From JBDTNQ01 sp039933635 (lineage in GTDB: Bacteria; Acidobacteriota; Vicinamibacteria; Vicinamibacterales; SCN-69-37), in the NCBI GenBank assembly GCA_039933635.1, contig JBDTNQ010000021.1, positions 1 through 44,589 on the forward strand: a stretch of DNA of 44,589 nucleotides, read 5' to 3'. This document shows, in pieces, positions 1 through 8,192 of the stretch. The number at the start of each line of letters is the position of its first letter. Positions within the stretch are counted from its first letter, which is position 1. The notes beneath the pieces were generated by a model that was given only the letters and a program-made list of their open reading frames with translations, searched no databases and had not been told where the DNA came from. Position numbers and translations under genes: made by a program.

Positions 1-5
1 GAAAA

Positions 6-83
<78 letters not shown>

Positions 84-92
84 ACAACCGGA

Positions 93-851
93 TTATCTTA
101 CCCCAGTGGCCGCCAGTTGCGTCAGTAATTCGACCCGAGCCAGCACATTGTGGTCCGTGAGGTCGGGTTGGAGCGCTGAAACCGAGATGCAGCCGTCACG
201 GATAGCCTGGTGATCCGACCGAGGATCGGCATGCCAGTCATCTTCGGCCTCCTCAATCCAGAAATACGGCCGCCCCCGCGGATCCGTGCGTTTGTTGACC
301 TTCGTGATGTGATTCCGCTTCGCCTGCACGGTCACGCGCGTGCCCGTGACCCGTCCCTGCGGCACGTTGATGTTCAGGAACGATCGCGAGGGCAATGGTT
401 GCGTCAGGAGCGCATGAGAGAGCCCCGCGGCCGCCGCGGCCGCCGCCCTGAAGTCCCACGCGCCGGTCGTGAACTCCAGCGATACGGCAACCGCGGGATA
501 CCCGAGCAGCGCCGCTTCCAGCGCCCCGGCCACCGTCCCGGAGTAGGTCACGTCATCGCCGATGTTCAGCCCCTTGTTGATGCCGGACACGACCAGATCG
601 GGCGCGCCTTTGAGAACTTCGGCGATGGCGATGTTCACGCAGTCGGTCGGTGTTCCGTCGACCGCATAGACACCGGGGCTGATGTGCTCCAGGCGCAACG
701 GACGTCGCAACGTCAGCGCGTGTCCCACCGCACTCGCTTCGGTTTGCGGGGCGACGATGACGACCTCGCCGAGGGGCTTCAGAGCGTCGGCAAGAGCCTG
801 GATACCAGGCGAGAAATAGCCATCGTCATTGGTGACGAGAATGCGGGGCAT
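93..851 (-). CDS. surE: 5'/3'-nucleotidase SurE
   Basis: A 252-residue SurE survival protein, a metal-dependent phosphatase that releases phosphate from nucleoside monophosphates in the cytoplasm. The N-terminus MPRILVTNDDG carries the paired metal-binding aspartates (D9, D10) typical of the family. Further in are the conserved ASAVGHALT segment and the SGINKGLNIGDDVTYSGTVAGA region, which holds the metal-binding Asn and the active-site loop. The length matches the usual 250-265 residues. No Shine-Dalgarno sequence is seen before the ATG, so it may be weakly translated or leaderless. It follows the minor-pilin genes by 177 bases on the same strand, but nothing links the functions. Confidence 0.96.
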   Translation of the reverse strand: MPRILVTNDDGYFSPGIQALADALKPLGEVVIVAPQTEASAVGHALTLRRPLRLEHISPGVYAVDGTPTDCVNIAIAEVLKGAPDLVVSGINKGLNIGDDVTYSGTVAGALEAALLGYPAVAVSLEFTTGAWDFRAAAAAAAGLSHALLTQPLPSRSFLNINVPQGRVTGTRVTVQAKRNHITKVNKRTDPRGRPYFWIEEAEDDWHADPRSDHQAIRDGCISVSALQPDLTDHNVLARVELLTQLAATGVR

Positions 852-989
852 CAGGGAGAGAGCATATCAAGACGGGTACGACAGGTCCGAAGGGACGGCA
901 TGCAGCGGGGCCGAGGGGATTCGGGGCGGACGTGACGCCCCCCCTGTGTTCAAGCCTGACTCGGCGAACTCGTGGTAGCTGCCGCACCC

Positions 990-1034
990 GATGTACCCGA
1001 TGTACCCGACGTACCTGTCGTACCCGTCCTACGG
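990..1034. repeat. 9-bp tandem repeat, about five units
   Basis: Consecutive 9-mers GATGTACCC, GATGTACCC, GACGTACCT, GTCGTACCC and GTCCTACGG run without gaps. The first two are identical and the rest degenerate toward the pilX side. The repeat overlaps the 3' end and stop codon (1029-1031) of the pilX-like gene and lies in the 177-base space before surE. It looks like replication-slippage expansion of gene-end sequence. No hairpin or T-run makes it a terminator. The rest of 852-989 shows nothing I can name. Confidence 0.7.
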
Positions 1035-3596
1035 CTTGATGATCTGCGCGAATCCCGTGATGTTGACGTCACGGAACATCGGCGTGCGCGGGGGCAGCAA
1101 CGCCGGCGTGAGGAACTCGACGTCGAAGTTGTAGCCGCGGGTCGGCGGCGAGTAGACCACAGTGCAGCACTTGTAGGTGCCCGTCGCCTGACGGCTGAAA
1201 TAGAGACTGGCGATCGATCCGCGATAGTTCAGCGTCTGTCCGCTCCAGTCCTCGATGTAGCGAAGGAAGTTGTGCGCGCCGCCGTCGGTGCCGTAGTCCT
1301 GAGCCGTGCCTGCGGGCTGTGGAAACGAGATCCCTTTGCCGGCGATGATGGCCAGGCGATACCACGTGGTCACCGCGTTGCGGTTCGTCATGTTGAACGG
1401 GTTGACGAAGCTGTTGCGGTCGTTCCACTGATTTGACAACAACGTCACGGCATCGGCCAGCACCGCCGTCGCCACGTGCACGCCGTTGAAGTTGCCGCCC
1501 GTGGCATTCCAGTCGCCCTGGATATACACGGGATTCTCAGAAGCGATGGTGAGGCCGGTCAGGCCAGGCGCCGCGCCGGCGAGATTGGCGCCGCGCGTGA
1601 CCTTGAGTGCGCGACGGAAGAAGAAGGCGGGATTCCGGCGGGCCACGGCGATGGTGTTCGCCGCGCCGACCTGCGTAAATGGCGTCGCCGCCGCCGTGTA
1701 GGGCGCGACCGGGAATGCTGCGACGCCGTCGGGCAGTCGCGGCGTGCCCCCGTACACCTGGAGCGTGCCGTTGCCGTTGAAGTCTTCACCCGGGTCGAGG
1801 GCGTTGTTCACCGCCCCGGCAGCGCCGGTGTTGACGATGTCCTCGAAGCCGTACTCTCCGGTCTCCGTGTTCGGACCGGGATCGCGGTTGCCGCGCCGGT
1901 CGGAGAAGTAGACCGCGTACCCGTTCACGTTGAGGGCGTCATTGCCCGAGCATGCCACGGGGCAGTTCCCCGCGGGTATCTGTCCACGGAACCAGCGCGC
2001 CAGGTTTCGGGTGTCGAGTTCCACGTAGTACATGATGCCCGCGAGCGGCATTGTGGCCGGCGCGGTATCCCGCTGCACGCCCTCGCGCGGATCGTACAGG
2101 GACAATGGCGAATAGCGGCGCGCGGCGGTCGCCACATCAGGGTTATTGGTCGCGTTGTTCAGCGCCGTGCAATTGCCAACACCCGCGGCGTCCCACAGAC
2201 GCTGGATGCGGATGATGGCGTTCGGCGTCAGGTCGGCGCAGTCGATATTGCCGGCCGCCGCGTTGTTGTAGGCCATCGTCCCGGTGGCATCCGTGTAGAG
2301 CTGGGGACTGTTGATGCCCAGGCTCAGAATCTCGGTGGTCACATCCACCCAGGTTCCCGGGACCGTCTGCTTCTCGATCTTGATCCAGCCCCCGACCAGC
2401 GGCGTGTCCTGTGGAACGAGAATGCCTCCGCCGGCTGCCGGTGACATCCCGAAGGGCGGCCGAGGTTGCGCCGCGGCATTGCTCACCGCGTACCCGCCCA
2501 ACGGCGTCGCGACATTCAAGTGGACGGGCGCGGTCGCCGTGACGCCGGGCAGACCCGTGATGTCCGCGCTGTTGTCCGACAGCAGGATCCTGAGACTCGC
2601 GAGTGTGTAGAAGCGTTCGCTCAGCACGTTCGGCGCCGTGATGTTCTCGCCCGGGACGGGACGCTGAATCAGGCCGACCGGCCCGGCCCCGAACTGTGTG
2701 ATCGGCAGGTCCAGGCGCCGCGCGCCCGTACGCGAATTCATGATGTTGTGGTTGTAGGTGCCGGTCGACAGGTTCGTCCAGGTCGGCTCGTTCTGGGCGC
2801 TGAGCAGTGTGCCCGTCAGGCTTCCCTCGGACCGGGCGAGCGCCCGGAAGTTGCCGGGCGTCGTGATGGCGCGGACCGTGCCCGTGTAGTTCGTGTTCGT
2901 ATCCCATCCGTTGGACAGATTCGTCCGGATGATCTCGCCGACGCTGGTGACCCGGTCCGCCAACGACAGCGTGTTCCCGTTGCCCTCCGCCAGGAAGACG
3001 TTCGAATTGCTGTGGACGCGACCGCCGAAGTTGAAATCAGGACCGGCGAAGAAACTGAGGTCGTTCTCGGAGAAGATGCCGAACTGGAAGACCGGAATGG
3101 CGACGGTCTGGAGCGTGCGGGTGAGGCTCGATTCCGATCCGTCCGCGACGCGCCCGGTGGCCGTCATGGTGTAGGGCGTGGCCAATCCGACCAGGCCCTG
3201 AAACGGCCCGTTGCTCACCGTCATGACGGTCGCCTGCGGATTCCCTCCCGCGTCCGTCGGAAAGTTCACGCGGTACCCGTCGGTGCCGTCCGGCTCCGTC
3301 CAGGTCACGCCGAGCGTGGTCGGCGGCGTGTTCGCAATCCCGTTGATCTGCGCCGACGTCGGCGCCACGTTCGCGGCGAAGAGGTCGCCGAGGTCGGCGG
3401 TCAGCTTCTCGAGGCCCGCGTGCACGGCGTAGAACGACTGCGTGCGCGAACTGTCGAGCTGCCGCACGCGCGTGTCCGTGATCACGAGCGCGGTGAAACC
3501 CGCGGTGACGCCGGCCATCAGCAGCATCACCAGCAGCGAACTCAACAGCGCCGCGCCCCGATCATCCTTGGATCGGTTGAACCGCTTCAGCTTCAT
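1029..3596 (-). CDS. PilX-type minor pilin, very large
   Basis: An 855-residue type IV pilus assembly protein of the PilX N-terminal class. After a short basic leader, RGAALLSSLLVMLLMAG begins the single membrane helix (about residues 14-38). It lacks the G^FTLIE prepilin form and Glu5, as many PilX proteins do. The rest is a long Gly/Asn/Thr-rich extracellular region with a conserved-looking GGRVHSNSNVFL segment near residue 195. Typical PilX proteins have fewer than 250 residues; forms of this size are, to my knowledge, seen mainly in acidobacteria and deltaproteobacteria. I placed the start at the second of two near-adjacent ATGs because AGGGG lies 6 bases before it but abuts the first (3602). 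It is the last gene of the four-gene pilin operon. It probably sits at the pilus tip or primes assembly. Confidence 0.85.
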   Translation of the reverse strand: MKLKRFNRSKDDRGAALLSSLLVMLLMAGVTAGFTALVITDTRVRQLDSSRTQSFYAVHAGLEKLTADLGDLFAANVAPTSAQINGIANTPPTTLGVTWTEPDGTDGYRVNFPTDAGGNPQATVMTVSNGPFQGLVGLATPYTMTATGRVADGSESSLTRTLQTVAIPVFQFGIFSENDLSFFAGPDFNFGGRVHSNSNVFLAEGNGNTLSLADRVTSVGEIIRTNLSNGWDTNTNYTGTVRAITTPGNFRALARSEGSLTGTLLSAQNEPTWTNLSTGTYNHNIMNSRTGARRLDLPITQFGAGPVGLIQRPVPGENITAPNVLSERFYTLASLRILLSDNSADITGLPGVTATAPVHLNVATPLGGYAVSNAAAQPRPPFGMSPAAGGGILVPQDTPLVGGWIKIEKQTVPGTWVDVTTEILSLGINSPQLYTDATGTMAYNNAAAGNIDCADLTPNAIIRIQRLWDAAGVGNCTALNNATNNPDVATAARRYSPLSLYDPREGVQRDTAPATMPLAGIMYYVELDTRNLARWFRGQIPAGNCPVACSGNDALNVNGYAVYFSDRRGNRDPGPNTETGEYGFEDIVNTGAAGAVNNALDPGEDFNGNGTLQVYGGTPRLPDGVAAFPVAPYTAAATPFTQVGAANTIAVARRNPAFFFRRALKVTRGANLAGAAPGLTGLTIASENPVYIQGDWNATGGNFNGVHVATAVLADAVTLLSNQWNDRNSFVNPFNMTNRNAVTTWYRLAIIAGKGISFPQPAGTAQDYGTDGGAHNFLRYIEDWSGQTLNYRGSIASLYFSRQATGTYKCCTVVYSPPTRGYNFDVEFLTPALLPPRTPMFRDVNITGFAQIIKP

Positions 3597-3605
3597 GTGC
3601 ATCCC

Positions 3606-4628
3606 CTACCGGTAACGATCGACGAACGACAGGCTGCGCAGGCCCACCTGCGTTGCCATGGTGTTGCGGAAGAACTGCTTCGTCTGCGGATTGACGTCCT
3701 GAGACCGGGCCGACAGAAAGACGTTGGCCTTGCGAATCTGATTGGCGCTGTTGCCCACCGCCGGTGTGTCGACGTTGGTGGGATTTGTCACACCGTCGAC
3801 CAGGTCGTACGTGATCTGCAGGTTCTCGACGCCCATGGCGATCGCCAGGTTCTGCCCCATGTTCACGCGGCGCACGAGGCGCGGCAGCGTGGGATCGGTC
3901 ACGGTATCGACGTAGTAGCTGACGAGAAGTACCCGCGTCGCCGTCGTCGGGGGGAAGACGCCGGGCCCTGACTGCAGGCTCATGATCGACCCGAATGCCG
4001 CCGCCCGCTGATTGATATTCATCGCGTCGTTGGTCGCGAACGTGACGGTCTGGTTCGTGGGCGTCGTCGTGACCATTTGCAGCGCGTTGCCCAGCGCGTT
4101 GCTGAAAAGGATCAGGTCACCGGCCTGCAGGCCGCCGACGCCGGTGACCGGCGTGGCCGCCGCGACCGTCATCGTCGATCCGTCGGCGGCGACCGCCGCG
4201 AGCGGATTCGCGCTGAGGTTGAGCGTGCGATCGGCGTAGAGCACGTTGATGAGGTCGGTCGTGACGCCCAACAGGACCGGTCCGAGCCCGTTACCCGGCG
4301 ACAGCGCGGGAAGCGCGACCTGGGTGACCGGAAACGTCAGGCCGGCGAGGCCTGGGCGGCTGACCGCCGTCGCTCCTGCGCCGTTCGGAATCGGGATACC
4401 ACCAAGGGGCACGCCCTGCCCCGTCTGCATGAAGTCCCGGACCATCAGGCTGGTCCCCGCCTGCAGGCCGTGGTTGGTCTCCGAGATGACCCGCGCCGTG
4501 CCGGTGAGCGTCAACGTGCGCGTCAACATCTCCACGGCCGCCGACACGATCATCATTGTCAGCACCGAGGCGATCATCATCTCGCCGAGGGTGAAGCCCG
4601 ATTCTGAGTCCGAGGCCGTGTTATGCAT
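3606..4628 (-). CDS. PilW-type minor pilin
   Basis: A 340-residue prepilin-like protein. Near the N-terminus, SGFTLGEMMIASVLTMMIV is a classical prepilin cleavage site (G^F) with Glu at mature position 5, followed by the hydrophobic helix. The remainder is a globular exported domain of the PilW type (late segment VENLQITYDLVDG). The start is ATG at 4628 (MHNTASDSESGF). It overlaps the end of the upstream pilV-like gene by 8 bases in GTATGCATAA, which favours translational coupling over a longer start inside that gene. Minor pilins of this kind are processed by the prepilin peptidase and build the priming complex of a type IVa pilus. Confidence 0.85.
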   Translation of the reverse strand: MHNTASDSESGFTLGEMMIASVLTMMIVSAAVEMLTRTLTLTGTARVISETNHGLQAGTSLMVRDFMQTGQGVPLGGIPIPNGAGATAVSRPGLAGLTFPVTQVALPALSPGNGLGPVLLGVTTDLINVLYADRTLNLSANPLAAVAADGSTMTVAAATPVTGVGGLQAGDLILFSNALGNALQMVTTTPTNQTVTFATNDAMNINQRAAAFGSIMSLQSGPGVFPPTTATRVLLVSYYVDTVTDPTLPRLVRRVNMGQNLAIAMGVENLQITYDLVDGVTNPTNVDTPAVGNSANQIRKANVFLSARSQDVNPQTKQFFRNTMATQVGLRSLSFVDRYR

Positions 4629-5163
4629 ACGAAGACAGGAACGTGGTGAGGACGAACTGTTGGGTACCAAGCGCTGATCGATACCGGACGATCACGCGCA
4701 ACTGCCGCAGGGTGGCACTGATGTCTCGAATCTCGATTTCGCGCGTCATTCCGTAGAGCGGAGTCTGGAGGTCGTCCGCGGTGCCCAGCAGGCCGTCCGG
4801 CCCGGGCGTGATGATCATCTCGAGCGCGCCATCGTCGGCCGTGTTGACGAGGCCGTCCGTGCCGATCGCGCGAATGTCCTGTGGGCCGTCCTGGAAGATC
4901 CCGCCGTCGGCCCCGCTGCCGCCGGCAATGTTGCGGATCTGCGCCCAGGTGAGCGTGCGATTGTCACGCGCCTTGAACACCGACTCCGCGGCTTCCGCCG
5001 CGCGTTCGCTGGCCAGCATCTGATCCTGCGATCCGGTCAGACGCCGGGCGCCGACGGCAATGCCGCCGGCGAGCGCCAGCGTGCCGATCATCAGGAGCAC
5101 CATGGCGACCGCGACTTCGATCAGCGTGAACCCCTCGTCCCGCCCGTTGCGCGGGCTCCGCAT
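4621..5163 (-). CDS. PilV-type minor pilin
   Basis: A 180-residue prepilin-like protein. DEGFTLIEVAVAMVLLMIG near residue 10 gives a perfect prepilin peptidase site (G^FTLIE, Glu5) and membrane helix. The globular domain is small and contains Gly/Asp-rich stretches (TDGLVNTADDGALE). I chose ATG 5163, which forms a 4-base ATGA overlap with the stop of the upstream fimT-like gene. Longer starts at 5190 and 5175 would lie inside that gene. It is one of four successive minor-pilin genes, and its size and position fit PilV. Confidence 0.84.
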   Translation of the reverse strand: MRSPRNGRDEGFTLIEVAVAMVLLMIGTLALAGGIAVGARRLTGSQDQMLASERAAEAAESVFKARDNRTLTWAQIRNIAGGSGADGGIFQDGPQDIRAIGTDGLVNTADDGALEMIITPGPDGLLGTADDLQTPLYGMTREIEIRDISATLRQLRVIVRYRSALGTQQFVLTTFLSSYA

Positions 5164-5750
5164 CAGTGTCTCCATGCCCCACCGTTCCATCGATAGCTGC
5201 GGATAGCCGAGGTCGGCCCGAACACCGTCAACGCGCGCGCGGTCATCGGTGTGTTGACCTTGCCAATGAACACGCTGCCGTTCAAGACCGTGCCGGTCTG
5301 ATCGACCAGTTGCCCTTCCGCGTTGAACATGTACGCCGTCGCGGCGCCGAACGAAATCGCGCCCGTCTTGCCGAAGCCATCCGGCGTGTCCGGCATGCTG
5401 GCGAAGTTGAGGAACTGGGACTGGTGCTCGAGCACCGCCGTCGAAATCACGGTCTCCCCGTTCGGAATGTTGCGTCGGACCACGCTCATGAAGTTCGGCA
5501 TGGTGAAGCGCACCTCAACCGATCGCCGCTGGTTGATGGCGGTCTCGCGCGCCAGCTTGAACTGCCACAGCACGATGTTCATGCTGGCATCGCCGCGCAC
5601 GTTGTTGAGGGCCATGGTGAAGCCGCCCAGGCTGATGCCAAGGACGCTCAGCATGACGACGAGCACGCCCAGCAGCTCGATCAGACTGAAGCCGGCGTCA
5701 CCGCGCTCGGGAGGGGCCGCGTGGATAGACACGTTCGGTCGCAAACGCAA
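5163..5750 (-). CDS. GspH/FimT-type pseudopilin
   Basis: A prepilin-like protein of up to 195 residues. DAGFSLIELLGVLVVMLSVLG shows the G^FSLIE cleavage site with Glu5. It is followed by the GspH/FimT pattern of a helix carrying WQFKLARETAINQRRSVEVRF and a beta-rich C-terminal domain. It is the first gene of the minor-pilin operon. The start is uncertain: TTG at 5750 gives the longest form and GTG at 5732 a shorter one, and neither has a good Shine-Dalgarno sequence. Either keeps the prepilin leader. No major pilin, pilY1 or pilus motor gene lies in the window, so those must be elsewhere. Confidence 0.83.
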   Translation of the reverse strand: MRLRPNVSIHAAPPERGDAGFSLIELLGVLVVMLSVLGISLGGFTMALNNVRGDASMNIVLWQFKLARETAINQRRSVEVRFTMPNFMSVVRRNIPNGETVISTAVLEHQSQFLNFASMPDTPDGFGKTGAISFGAATAYMFNAEGQLVDQTGTVLNGSVFIGKVNTPMTARALTVFGPTSAIRSYRWNGGAWRH

Positions 5751-5907
5751 CAGCTATGCCACTTATTTTGGGGGTTTTCTGCGCACTCCCAACCGGACGG
5801 GCACCCCACCGGTTGTCGGTCCTGCACGGCGGGTTACGGATCGGTGTGACGGCCGCGGGGCCGGCCGGCAACCATGCGCCTCAGGGCCGACGTTATACTT
5901 GGCCCGC

Positions 5908-5953
5908 TCCGCCAAATTAGTAATCGGCGGATCTCAATTCCGATCTCAATCCG
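5908..5953 (+). promoter_or_regulatory. Inverted repeat and direct repeat before the RiPP operon
   Basis: In the divergent region between the pilin genes and the RiPP operon, TCCGCC (5908-5913) and GGCGGA (5926-5931) form a perfect 6-base inverted repeat around an AT-rich 12-base centre. It is followed at once by a 12-base direct repeat, GATCTCAATTCC / GATCTCAATCCG (5930-5953). A -10-like TATACT (5894-5899) lies just upstream, but I see no convincing -35 for it. The layout resembles an operator overlapping a transcription start. The rest of 5751-5907 shows nothing else recognisable. Confidence 0.4.
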
Positions 5954-5969
5954 ACGTGAAGGAGTGTGC

Positions 5970-6056
5970 ATGCGTACGCGAACGGGACTGACAGCGATGG
6001 CGACGGTGCGGCCAGTCTTCGGCTCTGGCGCGACATTCGCCGACGCCCACCTCTAG
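5970..6056 (+). CDS. Short 28-codon ORF leading the RiPP operon
   Basis: A 28-residue ORF (MRTRTGLTAMATV..., ending GATFADAHL) with the best ribosome binding site in this region: GAAGGAG at 5958-5964, 5 bases before the ATG. It ends in TAG and is in the same frame as the pqqD-like gene 18 bases downstream, which itself has no clear Shine-Dalgarno sequence. It may be a leader peptide that delivers ribosomes to pqqD. It could also be a second small precursor: GSGATFAD places an Asp 8 residues after a Gly, a lasso-ring-like spacing, but only three residues would remain as tail. I do not recognise a family. Confidence 0.4.
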   Translation: MRTRTGLTAMATVRPVFGSGATFADAHL

Positions 6057-6074
6057 ATCGGGCCCATCACGCCA

Positions 6075-6332
6075 ATGCCCATCGTGCCGGCACCGGAAAT
6101 CATCTTTCGCGCCATGGACGACGGCGGTGTGCTCGTGCATCTGTCCGGCAATCAGATCTACGAGCTGAACGAGACCGCGGCGCACATCTGGACACAACTG
6201 GCGAGCGGCGCGACGGAGAGCGCGATCGTGGCGTCGATCGTCGACGCGTTCGACGTCGACCAGGAGACGGCGGTCCGCCAGGTTGGCGATCTGCTCAAGC
6301 AGTTCGTTGAGAGAGGGCTGGTCCGAACGTGA
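6075..6332 (+). CDS. PqqD-like RiPP recognition protein (lasso B1 type)
   Basis: An 85-residue PqqD-family protein. Such RRE domains bind the leader of a RiPP precursor and present it to the modifying enzymes. The family pattern is clear: FRAMDDGGVLVHLSGNQIYE followed by LNETAAHIW (residues 31-39), then helices ending in QVGDLLKQFVERGLV. The length is that of a complete stand-alone RRE. Its stop overlaps the GTG start of the cyclase gene (GTGA, 6329-6332), so the two are translationally coupled. With the cyclase and B2 protein in the same operon, it is most simply the B1 component of a lasso peptide system. PqqD-like chaperones of exosortase-type kinase loci are an alternative, but those lack B2. 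Confidence 0.85.
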   Translation: MPIVPAPEIIFRAMDDGGVLVHLSGNQIYELNETAAHIWTQLASGATESAIVASIVDAFDVDQETAVRQVGDLLKQFVERGLVRT

Positions 6333-8158
6333 TTGGTCCGTCCCCAAGCGCGTTGCGGGAGCACGACGAGTCGACGACGCCCACCTTGCACTGGGTCCTG
6401 CGCGTGGCGCGTGATGGCAGCGATCCACGATTTCAGAACGCGATCGTCGCCAGCGATGAGCGGCTGGACGTCGTCGTGGCAGGCGAGCTCTTCGACCTCG
6501 AGGCGCTGGCCACCCTTGGCAACGTGCCGGCGAGTCTGCCGGCCGCGCGGATCGCGCGGGCTGCGTGGCTGCAGCAGGGCGAGCGGCTGCTGCCTCGACT
6601 TCGGGGCCGTTTTGCGTTGGCGGTGGCCGAACGCCAGGCGCGTGTCGCGCGCGTCGTCCGCGATCCGCTCGGCGCCTACCCGCTGTTCTACGCGCTCACG
6701 CCGCGCGACGTGATCTTCTCATCCGCGATTCAGGCGTTGCGGCAGCAGCCGGACGTCTCGAACGCGCTCAATCGCCCCGCGCTCGCCGATCATCTCTGCA
6801 AGCGGTGGCCCGACCGCCAGGAGACATTCTTCGAGCAGATTCGCCGCGTTCCGGCCGGCTGGCAGGCGATCGTCAGCGCCCGTGGCTTGATCCTCGAGAG
6901 GTACTGGCACCCTGTTGGTGAGCGCATCGACTGGATGCCCGACGAGGAAATCGCCGCGTTCGACGGTCTGCTGGACCAGGCCGTGGCGCGCGGCCTGTCG
7001 CGTGGCCGTGCCGGGATCTTTCTCAGCGGCGGATTCGATTCGGTGAGTGTCGCGGCGGTCGCCGCCGACCTGACGCGACGAACCCACGAGCCCGCACCAC
7101 TCGCGCTCTCCCTGGGATTCCCGGATCCGGCGTGTGATGAGCAGCCGGTGCAGACATCCGTCGCGCGATCGCTCGGTCTGCCCATCCACTTGCTGGGATT
7201 CTTCGAGGCAGCTGGCGCGCGCGGATTGCTCGCGGAAGGGCTCGACCTGACGCGTCAGCTCTCTGCCCCGCTCTTGAACAGCTGGATGCCGGCTTATCTG
7301 AGCCTCGCGCGCCGAGCAACCCTCGACGGCGTGCGCACGATTCTGACCGGCGAAGGCGGCGACGAGTGGCTGGGCACGAGCCCCTTCCTCGCGGCGGACC
7401 TCATCAGACGTGGCGACATCCGTGGGTTGGTGCAAATCGCGCGCACGTGGCAGCGCTCGTACCACCAGACGTGGCTGACGGTCATCCGCGGAACCCTCTG
7501 GCGCTACGGTCTCCGACCGTTGCTCGGCGCTGCCTGTTCGACGCTGAGTCCCGACAGGTGGGACGCGCGTCGCGCGGCAAAGAGCGCCGCCGCCAGCCCG
7601 GATTGGGTGGCTCCGGACCATCTGCTGCGCTCGACGCAATTGGCTCGCCTCCGTGCCTCCATCGCAGAGGCGCGTCCAGTCGGGGGCTTCTACGAGCGCG
7701 AGTCGAAGATCTTCCTCGACCTCTCGCTGACCTCTTGGCTATTCGAGGAACAGCACGAGGTGGGCAGCCCGCTCGGCCTCGCCTACGTGCACCCCTATTG
7801 GGACGCCGACCTGGTCGCCCACGTCTACCGCGTACGGCCCGAGCGCCTGAACGAGCACAACCGGACCAAGGCGCTCGTCCGGCAAACGGTCGCGCGACGG
7901 TTTCCCGCCCTCGGGTTCGAGCGTCAGCGCAAGGTCGCCGCGATGGACTTCTTTGCGTCCATCCTCCGAAATGAGGGGCCAGTGCTCGGCGAAACGGTTG
8001 CCGATTTCCGCGGCCTCGCCTCACTCGGCGTGGTCGCGCCGGAAGGCGCCCGCCGGTTCATGCGGACCGCCTGGGGCCAGGATGCCCTGCAACTTGGGAT
8101 GGCCTGGAACCTGGTCAACGCCGAGGTCTGGGTTCGCCAGCAAATTGGCCTAGACTGA
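6329..8158 (+). CDS. Asparagine synthetase-like lasso cyclase
   Basis: A 609-residue asparagine synthetase B homologue. The ATP-pyrophosphatase loop SGGFDS is at residues 233-238 and GEGGDE at 341-346, so it should adenylate a carboxylate. The N-terminal glutaminase-like domain (about 1-190) has no catalytic Cys2, so it cannot use glutamine as ammonia donor. In lasso clusters such proteins activate an Asp or Glu side chain of the core for attack by the new N-terminus, closing the macrolactam ring. The GTG start lies in a 4-base overlap with pqqD. The length fits lasso C proteins. Downstream, after 34 bases, is the candidate precursor. Confidence 0.88.
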   Translation: MIGPSPSALREHDESTTPTLHWVLRVARDGSDPRFQNAIVASDERLDVVVAGELFDLEALATLGNVPASLPAARIARAAWLQQGERLLPRLRGRFALAVAERQARVARVVRDPLGAYPLFYALTPRDVIFSSAIQALRQQPDVSNALNRPALADHLCKRWPDRQETFFEQIRRVPAGWQAIVSARGLILERYWHPVGERIDWMPDEEIAAFDGLLDQAVARGLSRGRAGIFLSGGFDSVSVAAVAADLTRRTHEPAPLALSLGFPDPACDEQPVQTSVARSLGLPIHLLGFFEAAGARGLLAEGLDLTRQLSAPLLNSWMPAYLSLARRATLDGVRTILTGEGGDEWLGTSPFLAADLIRRGDIRGLVQIARTWQRSYHQTWLTVIRGTLWRYGLRPLLGAACSTLSPDRWDARRAAKSAAASPDWVAPDHLLRSTQLARLRASIAEARPVGGFYERESKIFLDLSLTSWLFEEQHEVGSPLGLAYVHPYWDADLVAHVYRVRPERLNEHNRTKALVRQTVARRFPALGFERQRKVAAMDFFASILRNEGPVLGETVADFRGLASLGVVAPEGARRFMRTAWGQDALQLGMAWNLVNAEVWVRQQIGLD

Positions 8159-8192
8159 CTCCAGCAGAAGCCCCACTGAAAGGCACCCGACG

